Part shown: positions 43,245 through 51,385 of the stretch, one piece after another
Numbering within the stretch: position 1 is the first letter of the stretch
How the letters are laid out: each line of letters starts with the position of its first letter
Assembly: GCA_016744335.1 (NCBI GenBank)
Contig: JADGEO010000020.1
Span: 1 to 62,267, forward strand
Length of the DNA: 62,267 bases
Reading direction: 5' to 3'
Source of the DNA: Anaerolineales bacterium
GTDB taxonomy: Bacteria; Chloroflexota; Anaerolineae; Anaerolineales; Villigracilaceae
Position numbers and translations under genes: made by a program
The notes under the pieces: generated by a model
Told to the model about the DNA's origin: nothing
Databases searched by the model: none
Seen by the model: only the letters and a program-made list of their open reading frames with translations

Positions 43245-44930
43245 ATGTTTTCATCCATTAAGTGGAACCGAAAAACCCTAGGCGTAGACCTAAGTGCGGC
43301 ACTGACAGTCGCCCTAGTCAGTATTCCTGAGGGCATGGCTTACGCGCTGGTCGCGGGTATGAATCCTATCTATGGGTTATATACTGGCATGGTGACCACC
43401 ATCGTAGCTTCGCTGACTTCTAGTACATCTCTGATGGTTGTGACACTGACCAACGCACTAGCATTGGTAGCAGGTGATCAGATTGCTAATTTAGGTGGAG
43501 ACGTAGACCCTGTTCGGGCGATGTTTACCCTAACCTTGCTCGTGGGCCTGATTATGTTTGCACTGGGTGCGCTGAAATTAGGTAGCATAATCCGTTTTGT
43601 CTCTCGAGAAGTGATGAGCGGATTTGTTTTTGCTACCGCCTTATTAATTGTTCTGGGGCAGTATAAAGATTTGGTGGGATACACATCCGCATTGGATACC
43701 AATAAGTTCTTCAAGGCGGTAGATATTACCCTGCACGTAGGGACTTGGAATATCCCCACTGTGGCAGTCGGGATGGGGTCAGTTCTTGTTTTGCTTGTGC
43801 TAAAACGCTCATCTTTGAAAAAATGGGGTGATATTCTCATCATCCTATTTGCTACGCTTTTTGTGGCAATTATGAATTGGGAACACGTGGAGCTGGTAGG
43901 CGATATCGCTATGGTCCCCAGCGGAATAGACGCATTGCCCAAGCCAGTTTTACCCGATTTTAGTGTAATTCCCGCTCTTATTGGCGGGGCGTTGGCCGCG
44001 GCAGTTGTGGGACTGGCTGAAAGCTCTGGCGTGGGAGCAGAATACGCTAACCCAGATGGAACCCGTGCTGATATGTCGAAGGATTTCATGGGGCAGGGGT
44101 TGGGAAATATCGCTGGTGCGTTCTTTCAGGCTATGCCTGCAGGTGGCTCGTTATCCCGCACTGGAATAAATGCCAGCGGGGGTGCTCAGAGCCGCTGGGC
44201 GGGAGTTTACGCTGGGATGTTCGTGGCGGCTATTTTGGTGTTCTTTGGTAGTTATGCTGAGTTGATCCCCATGTCAGGTTTAGCAGGATTATTGGTTGTG
44301 ATTGGCTTTGAGGTAATGGTCAAGGAGGGGCGTGTATTGTGCGAGAGTTGGCAGGTATCGAAAATTAACACGTTCGTGGCTGTGATTACTGTTCTTGTGG
44401 GTGTGTTCACCGATTTAACCGCCGCGATTTTTACCGGTGTGATTCTATCCTTATTGCTATATGCTTTCACATCATCGGGGCAATTTAAAGTGATTATGTT
44501 AACTCGGAACGAGGATGCCAGCTGGGAAGAACATCCCATACCAGAGCAGATTCCTTCAAATCAGGCTACTGTGATTGAAATCAGGGGCAATGTCTTTTTT
44601 GCCTCGGTTTACTCTTTCGATGAGCTATTGCCCATGCCAGATGAAGCCAGCAACTCAATTATTATTATACGCTCCCGTGATCGAATGTTTGCAAGCACGA
44701 CAGGTCTGGAGTGGCTCCAGAAATATGCTATTAAATTGCGAGATTCAGGCAACGGGTTTATGCTCTCAGGTGTGAACGATGACATGATGAAAAGCCTGGA
44801 AACAACAGGTGCAGTGAAACAGCTTGGCGCAGAAAATATCTTTCGTGCCAAACCCCACTTCTTCGCTTCTACAGATGACGCGTTGAAAACAGCAGAATCT
44901 CAGCTCCATGCCAAGTCTATAGATCGTTAA
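43245..44930 (+). CDS. SulP-family anion permease with STAS domain
   Basis: This is a 561-residue membrane carrier. The N-terminal TM region opens DLSAALTVALVSIPEGMAYALVAGMNPIYGLYTG, the SulP signature. About ten or more helices follow to residue about 400. The C-terminal STAS domain (about 430-545) contains VIEIRGNVFFASVYSFDELL. SulP proteins move sulfate, bicarbonate or other anions. The nearby arylsulfatase favours sulfate but does not prove it. ACGGAG precedes the ATG. The gene follows the methyltransferase by 24 bases. Confidence 0.9.
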   Translation: MFSSIKWNRKTLGVDLSAALTVALVSIPEGMAYALVAGMNPIYGLYTGMVTTIVASLTSSTSLMVVTLTNALALVAGDQIANLGGDVDPVRAMFTLTLLVGLIMFALGALKLGSIIRFVSREVMSGFVFATALLIVLGQYKDLVGYTSALDTNKFFKAVDITLHVGTWNIPTVAVGMGSVLVLLVLKRSSLKKWGDILIILFATLFVAIMNWEHVELVGDIAMVPSGIDALPKPVLPDFSVIPALIGGALAAAVVGLAESSGVGAEYANPDGTRADMSKDFMGQGLGNIAGAFFQAMPAGGSLSRTGINASGGAQSRWAGVYAGMFVAAILVFFGSYAELIPMSGLAGLLVVIGFEVMVKEGRVLCESWQVSKINTFVAVITVLVGVFTDLTAAIFTGVILSLLLYAFTSSGQFKVIMLTRNEDASWEEHPIPEQIPSNQATVIEIRGNVFFASVYSFDELLPMPDEASNSIIIIRSRDRMFASTTGLEWLQKYAIKLRDSGNGFMLSGVNDDMMKSLETTGAVKQLGAENIFRAKPHFFASTDDALKTAESQLHAKSIDR

Positions 44931-44953
44931 ACGTAGTTAAAAGGAGAGAAAAA

Positions 44954-45886
44954 ATGACAAACCCCCTACCCTCATGGAAAGACACAAAAACAAAACAAGC
45001 CATTTTTGATTTTGTAGCCAAAGTCACAGATAAAAATGACCCTGCTTATGTCGCGCCGATAGAGCGCATTGCTGTTTTTGATAATGATGGCACGCTTTGG
45101 TGTGAAAAGCCGATGTATATTCAGCTTGATTACCTTTTAAGAAAAATGGCTTTGCAGGCAAAAAGTAACCCCGAATTACAGGCTAAGCAACCGTGGAAGG
45201 CGGCTTATGGAAAAGATTTCAAATGGTTAGGTAATGCAGTTACAAAACATTATCAGGGAGATGATGAAGATTTGCATATTCTTTTGGGCGGGATACTTTC
45301 TCTCGCTAAGGGGTATTCTGTTGAGCAAGTAGAGCAGGCGGCAGAGCAATTTGTTATGAACGAAAGCCACCCTACCTTGAACTTGGTTTATAAAAACTGT
45401 ATTTATCAGCCCATGCTAGAACTGCTCGAATATCTTGAAGAGAATGGCTTTATTAATCACATCGTCTCTGGTGGTGGGCGTGATTTTATGCGCGGCTTTG
45501 CCGAAGAGCTGTACGGCATTCCACGAGAGCGAGTGATTGGAAGCACAGTTGCTTATGAATATGTAGAAAGCGAACAGGGCGGTGAGATTGTGCAAAAAGC
45601 AGAGTTGGATGTGGTGGATGATGGTCCTGGGAAAGCTATTGAGATTTGGAACACAATCGGACGCCGCCCCATCTTGGCGGCTGGCAACTCCAACGGTGAC
45701 CTGCAAATGATGGCATTTGCAGGCAGTGAAACTCTCCCCGCTTTGCGCCTTTTAGTGCTTCATGATGATGCTGAGCGAGAATTTGAGTACACCGCTGGGG
45801 CAGAAAACGCCATTCAGAAAACAAAAGATGAAAACTGGACGGGTATCAGCATTCAAGATGATTGGCTAAATGTTTTTCCTGCGTGA
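44954..45886 (+). CDS. HAD-superfamily phosphatase
   Basis: This is a 310-residue hydrolase with the HAD motif I IAVFDNDGTLWCEKP, the nucleophile being the first Asp of DNDGT. Motif II lies in HIVSGGGRDFM, and motifs III/IV in RRPILAAGNSNGDLQMM. A large helical cap sits between motifs I and II. It resembles HAD-IB phosphatases (phosphoserine-phosphatase-like), but the substrate cannot be named. AAAAGGAG precedes the ATG and the SulP gene ends 23 bases upstream, so co-transcription is likely. Confidence 0.85.
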   Translation: MTNPLPSWKDTKTKQAIFDFVAKVTDKNDPAYVAPIERIAVFDNDGTLWCEKPMYIQLDYLLRKMALQAKSNPELQAKQPWKAAYGKDFKWLGNAVTKHYQGDDEDLHILLGGILSLAKGYSVEQVEQAAEQFVMNESHPTLNLVYKNCIYQPMLELLEYLEENGFINHIVSGGGRDFMRGFAEELYGIPRERVIGSTVAYEYVESEQGGEIVQKAELDVVDDGPGKAIEIWNTIGRRPILAAGNSNGDLQMMAFAGSETLPALRLLVLHDDAEREFEYTAGAENAIQKTKDENWTGISIQDDWLNVFPA

Positions 45887-45928
45887 CTTGATACGACCCA
45901 ATTGAAGGTGCAATAAAGCTACTAGATC

Positions 45929-45993
45929 GTGCTCTAGCCGCCGTCCTCGGCGGCGTGTTCTTGAGAAACCTACGCCGTCCTCGGCGCAGGGAG
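45929..45993 (+). repeat. 65-bp two-hairpin repeat, copy 1
   Basis: GTGCTCTAGCCGCCG..CGGCGGC is followed by a second hairpin CGCCGTCCTCGGCG. It matches the reverse complement of 56064-56128 at the great majority of positions and has the same length. Confidence 0.8.
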
Positions 45994-46012
45994 TATGGAT
46001 AATATAGACATT

Positions 46013-46048
46013 AAACTGTGAAGAAGGTTTTCCCTCTTCGCAGTTTTT
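46013..46048 (+). terminator. Intrinsic terminator between convergent genes
   Basis: AAACTGTGAAGA pairs with TCTTCGCAGTTT (one G-T position), followed by T residues. It probably ends the plus-strand SulP/HAD unit and faces the end of the methyltransferase gene at 46054. Confidence 0.7.
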
Positions 46049-46053
46049 ATGTT

Positions 46054-46836
46054 TTATGCGGGAAAATTTTTCTGCACGCCGCGTTGTCGTAGAATTTCAA
46101 AAATCAAAATTGCCCCGGCAATCGCCGCATTTAACGATTCTGTTTTCTCCGATATGGGGATGTGGATTTTTGTATGCGCCAATGCCTGTGCAAATTTGCT
46201 AGCCCCATCTGCTTCCCCGCCAATAATCAAGGCACACGCGTGCTTTAGGCTTGCTTCTGTATAATTAACGCCCCCTTCCACCTCAGCTAAAAGCACCGTT
46301 AAATCGGTTACCTGAGTTCTTATCTCCTCCCAAGTCATAGAAATAATGGGGAGTCTAAAGTGTGCGCCCATCCCTGCTCGTAAAACTTTTGGCGCAAAAG
46401 CATCGGCTGTTTTGGGCGGGAGGAGTACCGCATCTACCCCGCCAGCGGCGGCGGTGCGTAAAAGGGTGCCAAGGTTGCCGGGGTCACGGATTTGATCAAG
46501 AATAAGGAGAAAATCAGGGGTATCAGGTATGAGTAGTTGAGAATCGTTGAGTACGGCAAGAACGCCTTGTGAGTTTTCTGTATCGCTTACCGCTTTAAGT
46601 AGAGCGGCATCGACTTCTTCAACCTCAATACCTCTCAGCTTTTTAAGTAATTTCTGCCCACGTTCACTTAAAGTGCGATCATATAAAATAAATCGTATGC
46701 TCCACTTTGCGGCGATCGCTTCTTCAACCAAGCGCACGCCTTCAACGAGAAAAGCCTTTTCTTTACGTCTGGCTTTTGCGCGTCCTTGAAGGGCACGAAT
46801 GAGTTTTAGTTTGGGGTTTTGCGGGGAGGTAATCAT
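46054..46836 (-). CDS. SpoU/TrmH-family RNA 2'-O-methyltransferase
   Basis: This is a 260-residue SPOUT-class enzyme methylating the ribose of an rRNA or tRNA nucleotide. The N-terminal SpoU substrate-binding part opens ITSPQNPKLKLIRAL. The knot domain has LLILDQIRDPGNLGTLLRTAAAGG (motif 1), ALIIGGEADGAS and HIPISEKTESLNAAIAGAILIFE (motifs 2 and 3). It is RlmB-like, but the site is not determined. It overlaps the macrodomain gene by four bases (ATGA), so the pair is translationally coupled. Confidence 0.9.
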   Translation of the reverse strand: MITSPQNPKLKLIRALQGRAKARRKEKAFLVEGVRLVEEAIAAKWSIRFILYDRTLSERGQKLLKKLRGIEVEEVDAALLKAVSDTENSQGVLAVLNDSQLLIPDTPDFLLILDQIRDPGNLGTLLRTAAAGGVDAVLLPPKTADAFAPKVLRAGMGAHFRLPIISMTWEEIRTQVTDLTVLLAEVEGGVNYTEASLKHACALIIGGEADGASKFAQALAHTKIHIPISEKTESLNAAIAGAILIFEILRQRGVQKNFPA

Positions 46837-47405
46837 AAAAGGTTTTTTTTATAATTCTGCCAAAAACGAAGATAAAGTGCGGAATCGGATTGACCGTATA
46901 ATATTAGGCGCACTTTTTTCAATGAAGCATCGTTGTTTGAGCCGAGATAATGCTCTATAGTAGTAAAAATGATTTTTGCCGCGCGCTCTTTAGGGAATCC
47001 AAAAATCCCAGTAGAGATAGCGGGGATTGACACAGAAGCAAGCCCAAGGTCAGAGGCGACTCGCAGAGATCCTATAATAGCCTGTGTAAGTTTGGTGTCT
47101 TCATCTCCATCCCCCCAAATGGGACCAACCGCGTGAATCACATATTTGCAAGGCATTTCTCCAGCAGAGGTATACGCAGGTTGTGCATGGCTAACTTCAC
47201 CATATTTTTTAATCCAAGCGTCACTTTCTTGTTGAATAATATCGCCCCCGCGACGAGAGATTGACCACGCTACGCCCCCGCCATGTTCTAAATGGCTATT
47301 GGCGGCATTAACGATGGCATCAACATTTTCTACGGTGATATCGCCTTCTACAATTTGAAAGATTTTATTATTGGGGAGGGGATGTTCAAGAAGAATTTTA
47401 TTCAT
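46833..47405 (-). CDS. Macrodomain protein (ADP-ribose / O-acetyl-ADP-ribose hydrolase)
   Basis: This is a 190-residue single macrodomain. GDITVENVDAIVNAANSHLEHGGGVAWSIS near the N-terminus and SIPAISTGIFGFPKERAAKI near 125 line the ADP-ribose pocket, as in YmdB-type deacetylases. It would remove ADP-ribose-derived modifications. A sirtuin, which makes O-acetyl-ADP-ribose, is encoded at 53.6 kb, a possible functional link. On the minus strand TACAAT lies six bases before the ATG. Confidence 0.9.
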   Translation of the reverse strand: MNKILLEHPLPNNKIFQIVEGDITVENVDAIVNAANSHLEHGGGVAWSISRRGGDIIQQESDAWIKKYGEVSHAQPAYTSAGEMPCKYVIHAVGPIWGDGDEDTKLTQAIIGSLRVASDLGLASVSIPAISTGIFGFPKERAAKIIFTTIEHYLGSNNDASLKKVRLILYGQSDSALYLRFWQNYKKNLL

Positions 47406-47421
47406 ACCCCCATTGTATCTT

Positions 47422-47457
47422 AAAAAAATAAGGGCGGGTTTTAGACCCGCCCTTATT
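47422..47457 (-). terminator. Terminator of the infC-rpmI-rplT operon
   Basis: A 13-bp perfect stem AATAAGGGCGGGT / ACCCGCCCTTATT is followed on the minus strand by seven T. It begins just after the rplT stop codon. Confidence 0.9.
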
Positions 47458-47461
47458 TCTA

Positions 47462-47812
47462 TTAGGCTTCTTTTGCTTTTGCCACAACAGCGGCAAAGGC
47501 TTGGGGATCGCGTACTGCCATATCGGCAAGTATTTTACGATTGATTTCTATATCAGATTTTTTGAGCAAGTGAATTAATTTGCTATAAGTAACGCCATTT
47601 AAACGGGCGGCGGCGTTGATGCGGGCAATCCATAAGCGGCGAAGGTCGCGGCGGCGATTGCGGCGATCTCTGTATGAATACCAGAGACTTTTGAGCATTG
47701 CTTCATTTGCACGGCGGAAGAGTTTGCTCTTCGAGCCATATTGACCTTTGGTGATTTTTAATACTTTTTTATGTCGTCTTCGTTGATGAGGACCGTTTTT
47801 TACTCGTGCCAT
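47462..47812 (-). CDS. rplT: Ribosomal protein L20
   Basis: This is the 116-residue L20, needed for early 50S assembly. [25 protein letters not shown] and [20 protein letters not shown] are standard. AGGAG precedes the ATG. It is last in the infC-rpmI-rplT order common to most bacteria; L20 often represses this operon by binding its mRNA. Confidence 0.98.
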   Translation of the reverse strand: MARVKNGPHQRRRHKKVLKITKGQYGSKSKLFRRANEAMLKSLWYSYRDRRNRRRDLRRLWIARINAAARLNGVTYSKLIHLLKKSDIEINRKILADMAVRDPQAFAAVVAKAKEA

Positions 47813-47914
47813 TTTTTATCTCCTGCTAACCGATGAGCGTCGGTAGGAACCTTGTCCTTACCAGTTATATACACTCAATAGTTGCAACTAAAGTTGAATA
47901 TGATTATGAAACGA

Positions 47915-48142
47915 TTATTTCATATTGGGTGCAAGGCGTTTAATACGTTTTACAAAGCCTTTACCTTGAACGACAACCATCGAATCAAGCATAGCCTTTG
48001 CGCGTTTTGAACGTCTACGGCGAAAGTGACTTTTGCCACCTTTGCTGCGCACTAGTTTCCCAGAACCTGTTAAGCGAAAACGTTTTGAAGTCGCTTTATG
48101 GGTTTTGAGTTTGTATTTCTTGCTTTTTGCTTTTTTGGGCAT
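47915..48142 (-). CDS. rpmI: Ribosomal protein L35
   Basis: This is a 75-residue basic protein of the large subunit. [22 protein letters not shown] and the internal [18 protein letters not shown] match L35. It is slightly longer than the usual 64-66 residues, with a C-terminal extension. AAAGGAG precedes the ATG. It is the middle gene of the operon. Confidence 0.96.
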   Translation of the reverse strand: MPKKAKSKKYKLKTHKATSKRFRLTGSGKLVRSKGGKSHFRRRRSKRAKAMLDSMVVVQGKGFVKRIKRLAPNMK

Positions 48143-48223
48143 TCTCTTACTCCTTTCATAAAAATACCGCAGGCTGGGTACTTCTCCCGCGGGGTTGCTA
48201 ATCAGTTAAGGGGAAATATCGGT

Positions 48224-48733
48224 TTATTTCGGAGCTAAAACGAGCATCATTCGTCTGCCTTCCATTTTGGGCTTTTGCTCGGTTGTGCTTACTTCAGTTA
48301 ATTCTTCTTCGATGGTATCTAACAGGTTACGACCAATTTCTGGGTAATCCATTTCTCTACCGCGAAAACGAATAGTGACTTTAACCTTTTTACCTTCTTC
48401 GAGCCAACGCTTAGCGTCTTTAACTTTGAAACCACGATGGTGGTCATTTGTTTTAGGGCGCAAGCGAATTTCTTTTAGCTCAATTTTGGTTTGCTGTTTG
48501 CGTGCTTCTTTTTCTTTTTTGGCTCTTTGGTATTGAAATTTCCCAAAGTCCATTACACGACAAACAGGAGGTTTAGCACCTGGTGAAACTTCTACAAGGT
48601 CTACCCCTGCTTCAGCGGCAATATCCATTGCCTCTCGAAGCGTAACAACGCCTCTGTTTTCACCATCGTCATCAATTAGGCGAACTTCATGACTACGAAT
48701 ACCGCCATTAATACGAAACTTTTGAGAACCTAT
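48224..48733 (-). CDS. infC: Translation initiation factor IF-3, probable AUA start
   Basis: This is IF-3 of 169 residues if initiation is at the ATA codon 48733-48731. The residues before the first in-frame ATG (48628) are clearly IF-3: FRINGGIRSHEVRLIDDDGE, then NRGVVTLREA. AAAGGAG lies six bases before the ATA, and an in-frame stop (TAG) occurs five codons upstream with no ATG, GTG or TTG between. C-terminal motifs VCRVMDFGKFQYQ and VKVTIRFRGREM are normal. E. coli infC uses the rare AUU start so that IF-3 represses itself; the AUA here fits the same logic. Confidence 0.9.
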   Translation of the reverse strand: MGSQKFRINGGIRSHEVRLIDDDGENRGVVTLREAMDIAAEAGVDLVEVSPGAKPPVCRVMDFGKFQYQRAKKEKEARKQQTKIELKEIRLRPKTNDHHRGFKVKDAKRWLEEGKKVKVTIRFRGREMDYPEIGRNLLDTIEEELTEVSTTEQKPKMEGRRMMLVLAPK

Positions 48734-48765
48734 GGTTTTCTCCTTTAACTACATAAATACATACT

Positions 48766-48782
48766 ACCAGCTACTAGCTGGT
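48766..48782 (-). promoter_or_regulatory. Hairpin in the infC leader
   Basis: ACCAGCTA and TAGCTGGT form an 8-bp stem around one base, about 33 bases upstream of the presumed AUA start. It is a candidate part of the autoregulatory leader of the infC operon. Confidence 0.45.
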
Positions 48783-48860
48783 TCAACGAGAGGGATGATA
48801 CCATATAGTGAGAAGAATCGTCAAACAGTGTTTGTTTTTTTCTCAGAAAGCCTATCATCC

Positions 48861-49526
48861 TTATTTCTCTTCTTTTTGCTGAAAAACACCATGTGCTAAA
48901 AAGTGAATTGTCTCATCTGCCACTTTCTCGTTCATCATCATTAAAGAGTGCATTACAGGGAGGAGCAAAAAGTCGGTCATCCCTGCTAATTTTGTATTCT
49001 CAACGGAGACTCTGCCATCGCTTTCACCTAGGATTATTTTTTTTGCAATGGGGTTATCTTTCCTATCTCCAGCGATGATACCAAGCTCAAATCCTGCTGG
49101 TCCTAGCGTGTGTGGCAAGTAGCTGGGCGATGTCCCTAATTCTTTTGCCGCGGGGCTTGTTAGGTTATTTAGAAAAGCATATCTATTCAAAAGATCAGAA
49201 AACTCACTGCCGCCATTGGGAGGTGCCAACATAACAACGCGCCCGATATTTATTTTTACCTTTGATGAGACCAATTGCCGCACAATAATGCCCCCCATGG
49301 AATGGGTTACAAAATGAATGGGCGTATTCTCATTTGCATATGTTTTTATGGCTGGCAAAACAAAATCTAATGCCAATTCTTCAACGCTATACTTTTGTGA
49401 AGGGTAAGTGATGTTAAAAGGAGCGTAGCCAGATTGTGCTAGACGCTTTTCTAAATAAACCATTGAGCGGGATGTTCTGCCAAGCCCATGCAGAAGAAAT
49501 ACTTTAGGAGAGTTAGAAGTTGGCAT
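48861..49526 (-). CDS. Alpha/beta-hydrolase, lipase-like
   Basis: This is a 221-residue esterase or lipase-like hydrolase. VFLLHGLGRTSRSM supplies the oxyanion region and THSMGGIIVRQL near residue 92 the Ser nucleophile (GHSMGG-type elbow). A late ESDGRVSVENT contains the probable Asp, and PVMHSLMM the His. No signal peptide is seen. The substrate is unknown. It lies upstream of infC on the same strand but about 130 bases away, so co-transcription is uncertain. Confidence 0.83.
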   Translation of the reverse strand: MPTSNSPKVFLLHGLGRTSRSMVYLEKRLAQSGYAPFNITYPSQKYSVEELALDFVLPAIKTYANENTPIHFVTHSMGGIIVRQLVSSKVKINIGRVVMLAPPNGGSEFSDLLNRYAFLNNLTSPAAKELGTSPSYLPHTLGPAGFELGIIAGDRKDNPIAKKIILGESDGRVSVENTKLAGMTDFLLLPVMHSLMMMNEKVADETIHFLAHGVFQQKEEK

Positions 49527-49570
49527 AAGAAATAGGTGAATAGCCTCTATTACAATTTTAAAATAGCGTC

Positions 49571-49658
49571 CTTAGGAATGGAATTTAAATAACTTGTACA
49601 TTTGGAGCATACCTTACTTAAACTTTGCCTTATTAACGGATAATTTGTTTTTCCTAAG
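49571..49658 (+). repeat. MITE-like 88-bp element, copy 1
   Basis: Terminal inverted repeats CTTAGGAA and TTCCTAAG bound an A/T-rich interior with AACTTGTACATTTGGAGCAT. The element matches the reverse complement of 55605-55693 along its whole length, with scattered substitutions. No open frame inside. Confidence 0.75.
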
Positions 49659-49664
49659 TCCTTA

Positions 49665-51242
49665 TTAAACTACAGCCCCATCTCCGCCCCGTCGACTATC
49701 GCCAACTGCCACCCAACGCCCGTTTTCGAGGGCAACCGCGTGCGTGCCACCAAAATACATATTCAAATTTTTCCAGCGGTTTACTTCGTAGCCTAGAGCT
49801 TCCATATCTAGCGCGCGTTGCGCTGAAATACCGCCCTCTAAATGTAAGACGCCTGCCCCAAAATGGATGCGCGGATTATGCACCGCCTTCTCTAGTGGCA
49901 TTTTAAAATCAACCACATTTACCACAGCTTGCAAAATTGCCGAGCGCAAACGGCTTGAGCCTCCGCTTCCTAAAATCATTTCTGGCGCGCCATTTTTCAA
50001 TAAAACAGTCGGTGACATCATCGTTGTTAAGCGTGTGCCAGGGTCAATTTTATGAAAACCCTGTGGATGCAAATCGGCTTCGCCGAGCATATTATTCATG
50101 CACAAACCTGTGCCGTCCACCACAAATCCCGCGCTCTCGCCTGCCGTAGTCGTTACGCCTACGAAATTTCCAGCGGCATCCACCACACTGATATGGGTTG
50201 TGTGGTCGGGCGATTTTGGGAAAACAGGTTCTGTAGGATGGTTGTCTCCGCGCAGAATCGCGTTTAAATGGCTTTGATACTGTCTGATATGTGTCTCGTT
50301 TAAAAATCTCTCGACACGTTCTTGAATTGAACTTGCCTCCGCGTCCCAAACTGGGCGCGCTATATTCGTCAGCCGCATTGTCTCAGCAAGCACGCGGATA
50401 TGCTCTACGCCGAGATGTTCCATTTTTGCTAAATCTACCGATTCTAGTAATTTGAGCGCAAAGGCAATTAATGCGCCGCCTGTAGAGGGCATGGCAGGGA
50501 AAAGTAATTCAACATTACGATAAGTGATACGAATTGGCTCTAATTTGCGTACCTGATAATTTGCCAAATCTTCTGCGGTGATGAGACCGCCGTAATCCGC
50601 TTGGTCTCGCAGAATTGCTTGGGAAATGGCACCCAAGCTGAATACGCGTTCGCCCTCATCCGCTAATTGGTCAAGATTCTCTGCCAGCTTGGGAAACGCG
50701 TTTTTCTCGCCCGCTCGCCAAGCTGATCCATCCCCTTTTCTATACATTTTGTTTATTTCGGGGGTGTCTTCGTAAATGGGAGTCAGAAATTCCAAGACAT
50801 ATTCTTGTGAGGGGGAGAGGCTAACACCTTGACGCGCCATGCGGATTGCGGGCTGGAGGAGTTTTTTGAGTGGCATGGTGCCATGTTCTTTGGCGAGTGC
50901 GCTCAATCCTGCCACGATGCCGGGCACCGCCGCACTAGCGCGCCCGATATAGAGAGAATCTTGTGCGGGACCATAATCGGAGTGGACTTCGTGGAAATCC
51001 ATTTCGGGATGTGCCTTTCCGGAGGGCATATCGACGAAAAAATCGTAAACTTGGGCTTTGTCTTGGGCAATATCGCCCACAATGGCGATGCCCCCGCCGC
51101 AGATATTGGTCATAACCGATTCGGCGATAAAGGAGGCAAAAACCGCCGCAATAGCGGCATCTGTGGCGTTACCGCCTTGCTCTAAAATTTCTTTTCCTGC
51201 GGCTACGGTTTGCGCGTCTCCGCCTGCAATGACACCTTTCAT
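49665..51242 (-). CDS. ggt: Gamma-glutamyltransferase
   Basis: This is an Ntn-hydrolase of about 525 residues that cleaves gamma-glutamyl bonds such as in glutathione. The start at 51242 (MKGVIAGGDAQTVAAGKEIL) is chosen because AAGGAG lies upstream. The Thr nucleophile for self-cleavage lies in DHTTHISVVDAAGNFVGVTT. LGSGGSSRLRSAILQAVVNV is also typical. No signal peptide is apparent, unlike secreted GGTs, so it could be a cytoplasmic GGT-like acylase. It faces away from the alcohol dehydrogenase gene. Confidence 0.9.
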   Translation of the reverse strand: MKGVIAGGDAQTVAAGKEILEQGGNATDAAIAAVFASFIAESVMTNICGGGIAIVGDIAQDKAQVYDFFVDMPSGKAHPEMDFHEVHSDYGPAQDSLYIGRASAAVPGIVAGLSALAKEHGTMPLKKLLQPAIRMARQGVSLSPSQEYVLEFLTPIYEDTPEINKMYRKGDGSAWRAGEKNAFPKLAENLDQLADEGERVFSLGAISQAILRDQADYGGLITAEDLANYQVRKLEPIRITYRNVELLFPAMPSTGGALIAFALKLLESVDLAKMEHLGVEHIRVLAETMRLTNIARPVWDAEASSIQERVERFLNETHIRQYQSHLNAILRGDNHPTEPVFPKSPDHTTHISVVDAAGNFVGVTTTAGESAGFVVDGTGLCMNNMLGEADLHPQGFHKIDPGTRLTTMMSPTVLLKNGAPEMILGSGGSSRLRSAILQAVVNVVDFKMPLEKAVHNPRIHFGAGVLHLEGGISAQRALDMEALGYEVNRWKNLNMYFGGTHAVALENGRWVAVGDSRRGGDGAVV

Positions 51243-51344
51243 AAAATTGCTCCTTCTGAATTTACGCAAACTTCCGAAGTTTTTGAATCTTCGGAAGTCT
51301 CTTTTTTTCTATAAGATTAGAATAGTATACCCGCTGAGGTGCTG

Positions 51345-51350
51345 TATAAT
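51345..51350 (+). promoter_or_regulatory. TATAAT box before the alcohol dehydrogenase gene
   Basis: TATAAT lies 35 bases before the ATG at 51386, with AAAGG acting as a ribosome site between. No obvious -35 box. Confidence 0.4.
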
Positions 51351-51385
51351 AAATGAAAAATTCTTTCTTGCAAAAAGGTCTATCC

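Noticed and set aside
48224..48628. IF-3 as a short 134-residue protein from the first ATG
   Set aside because: The 35 codons upstream are conserved IF-3 sequence with a well-placed ribosome site; a longer product from AUA explains more.
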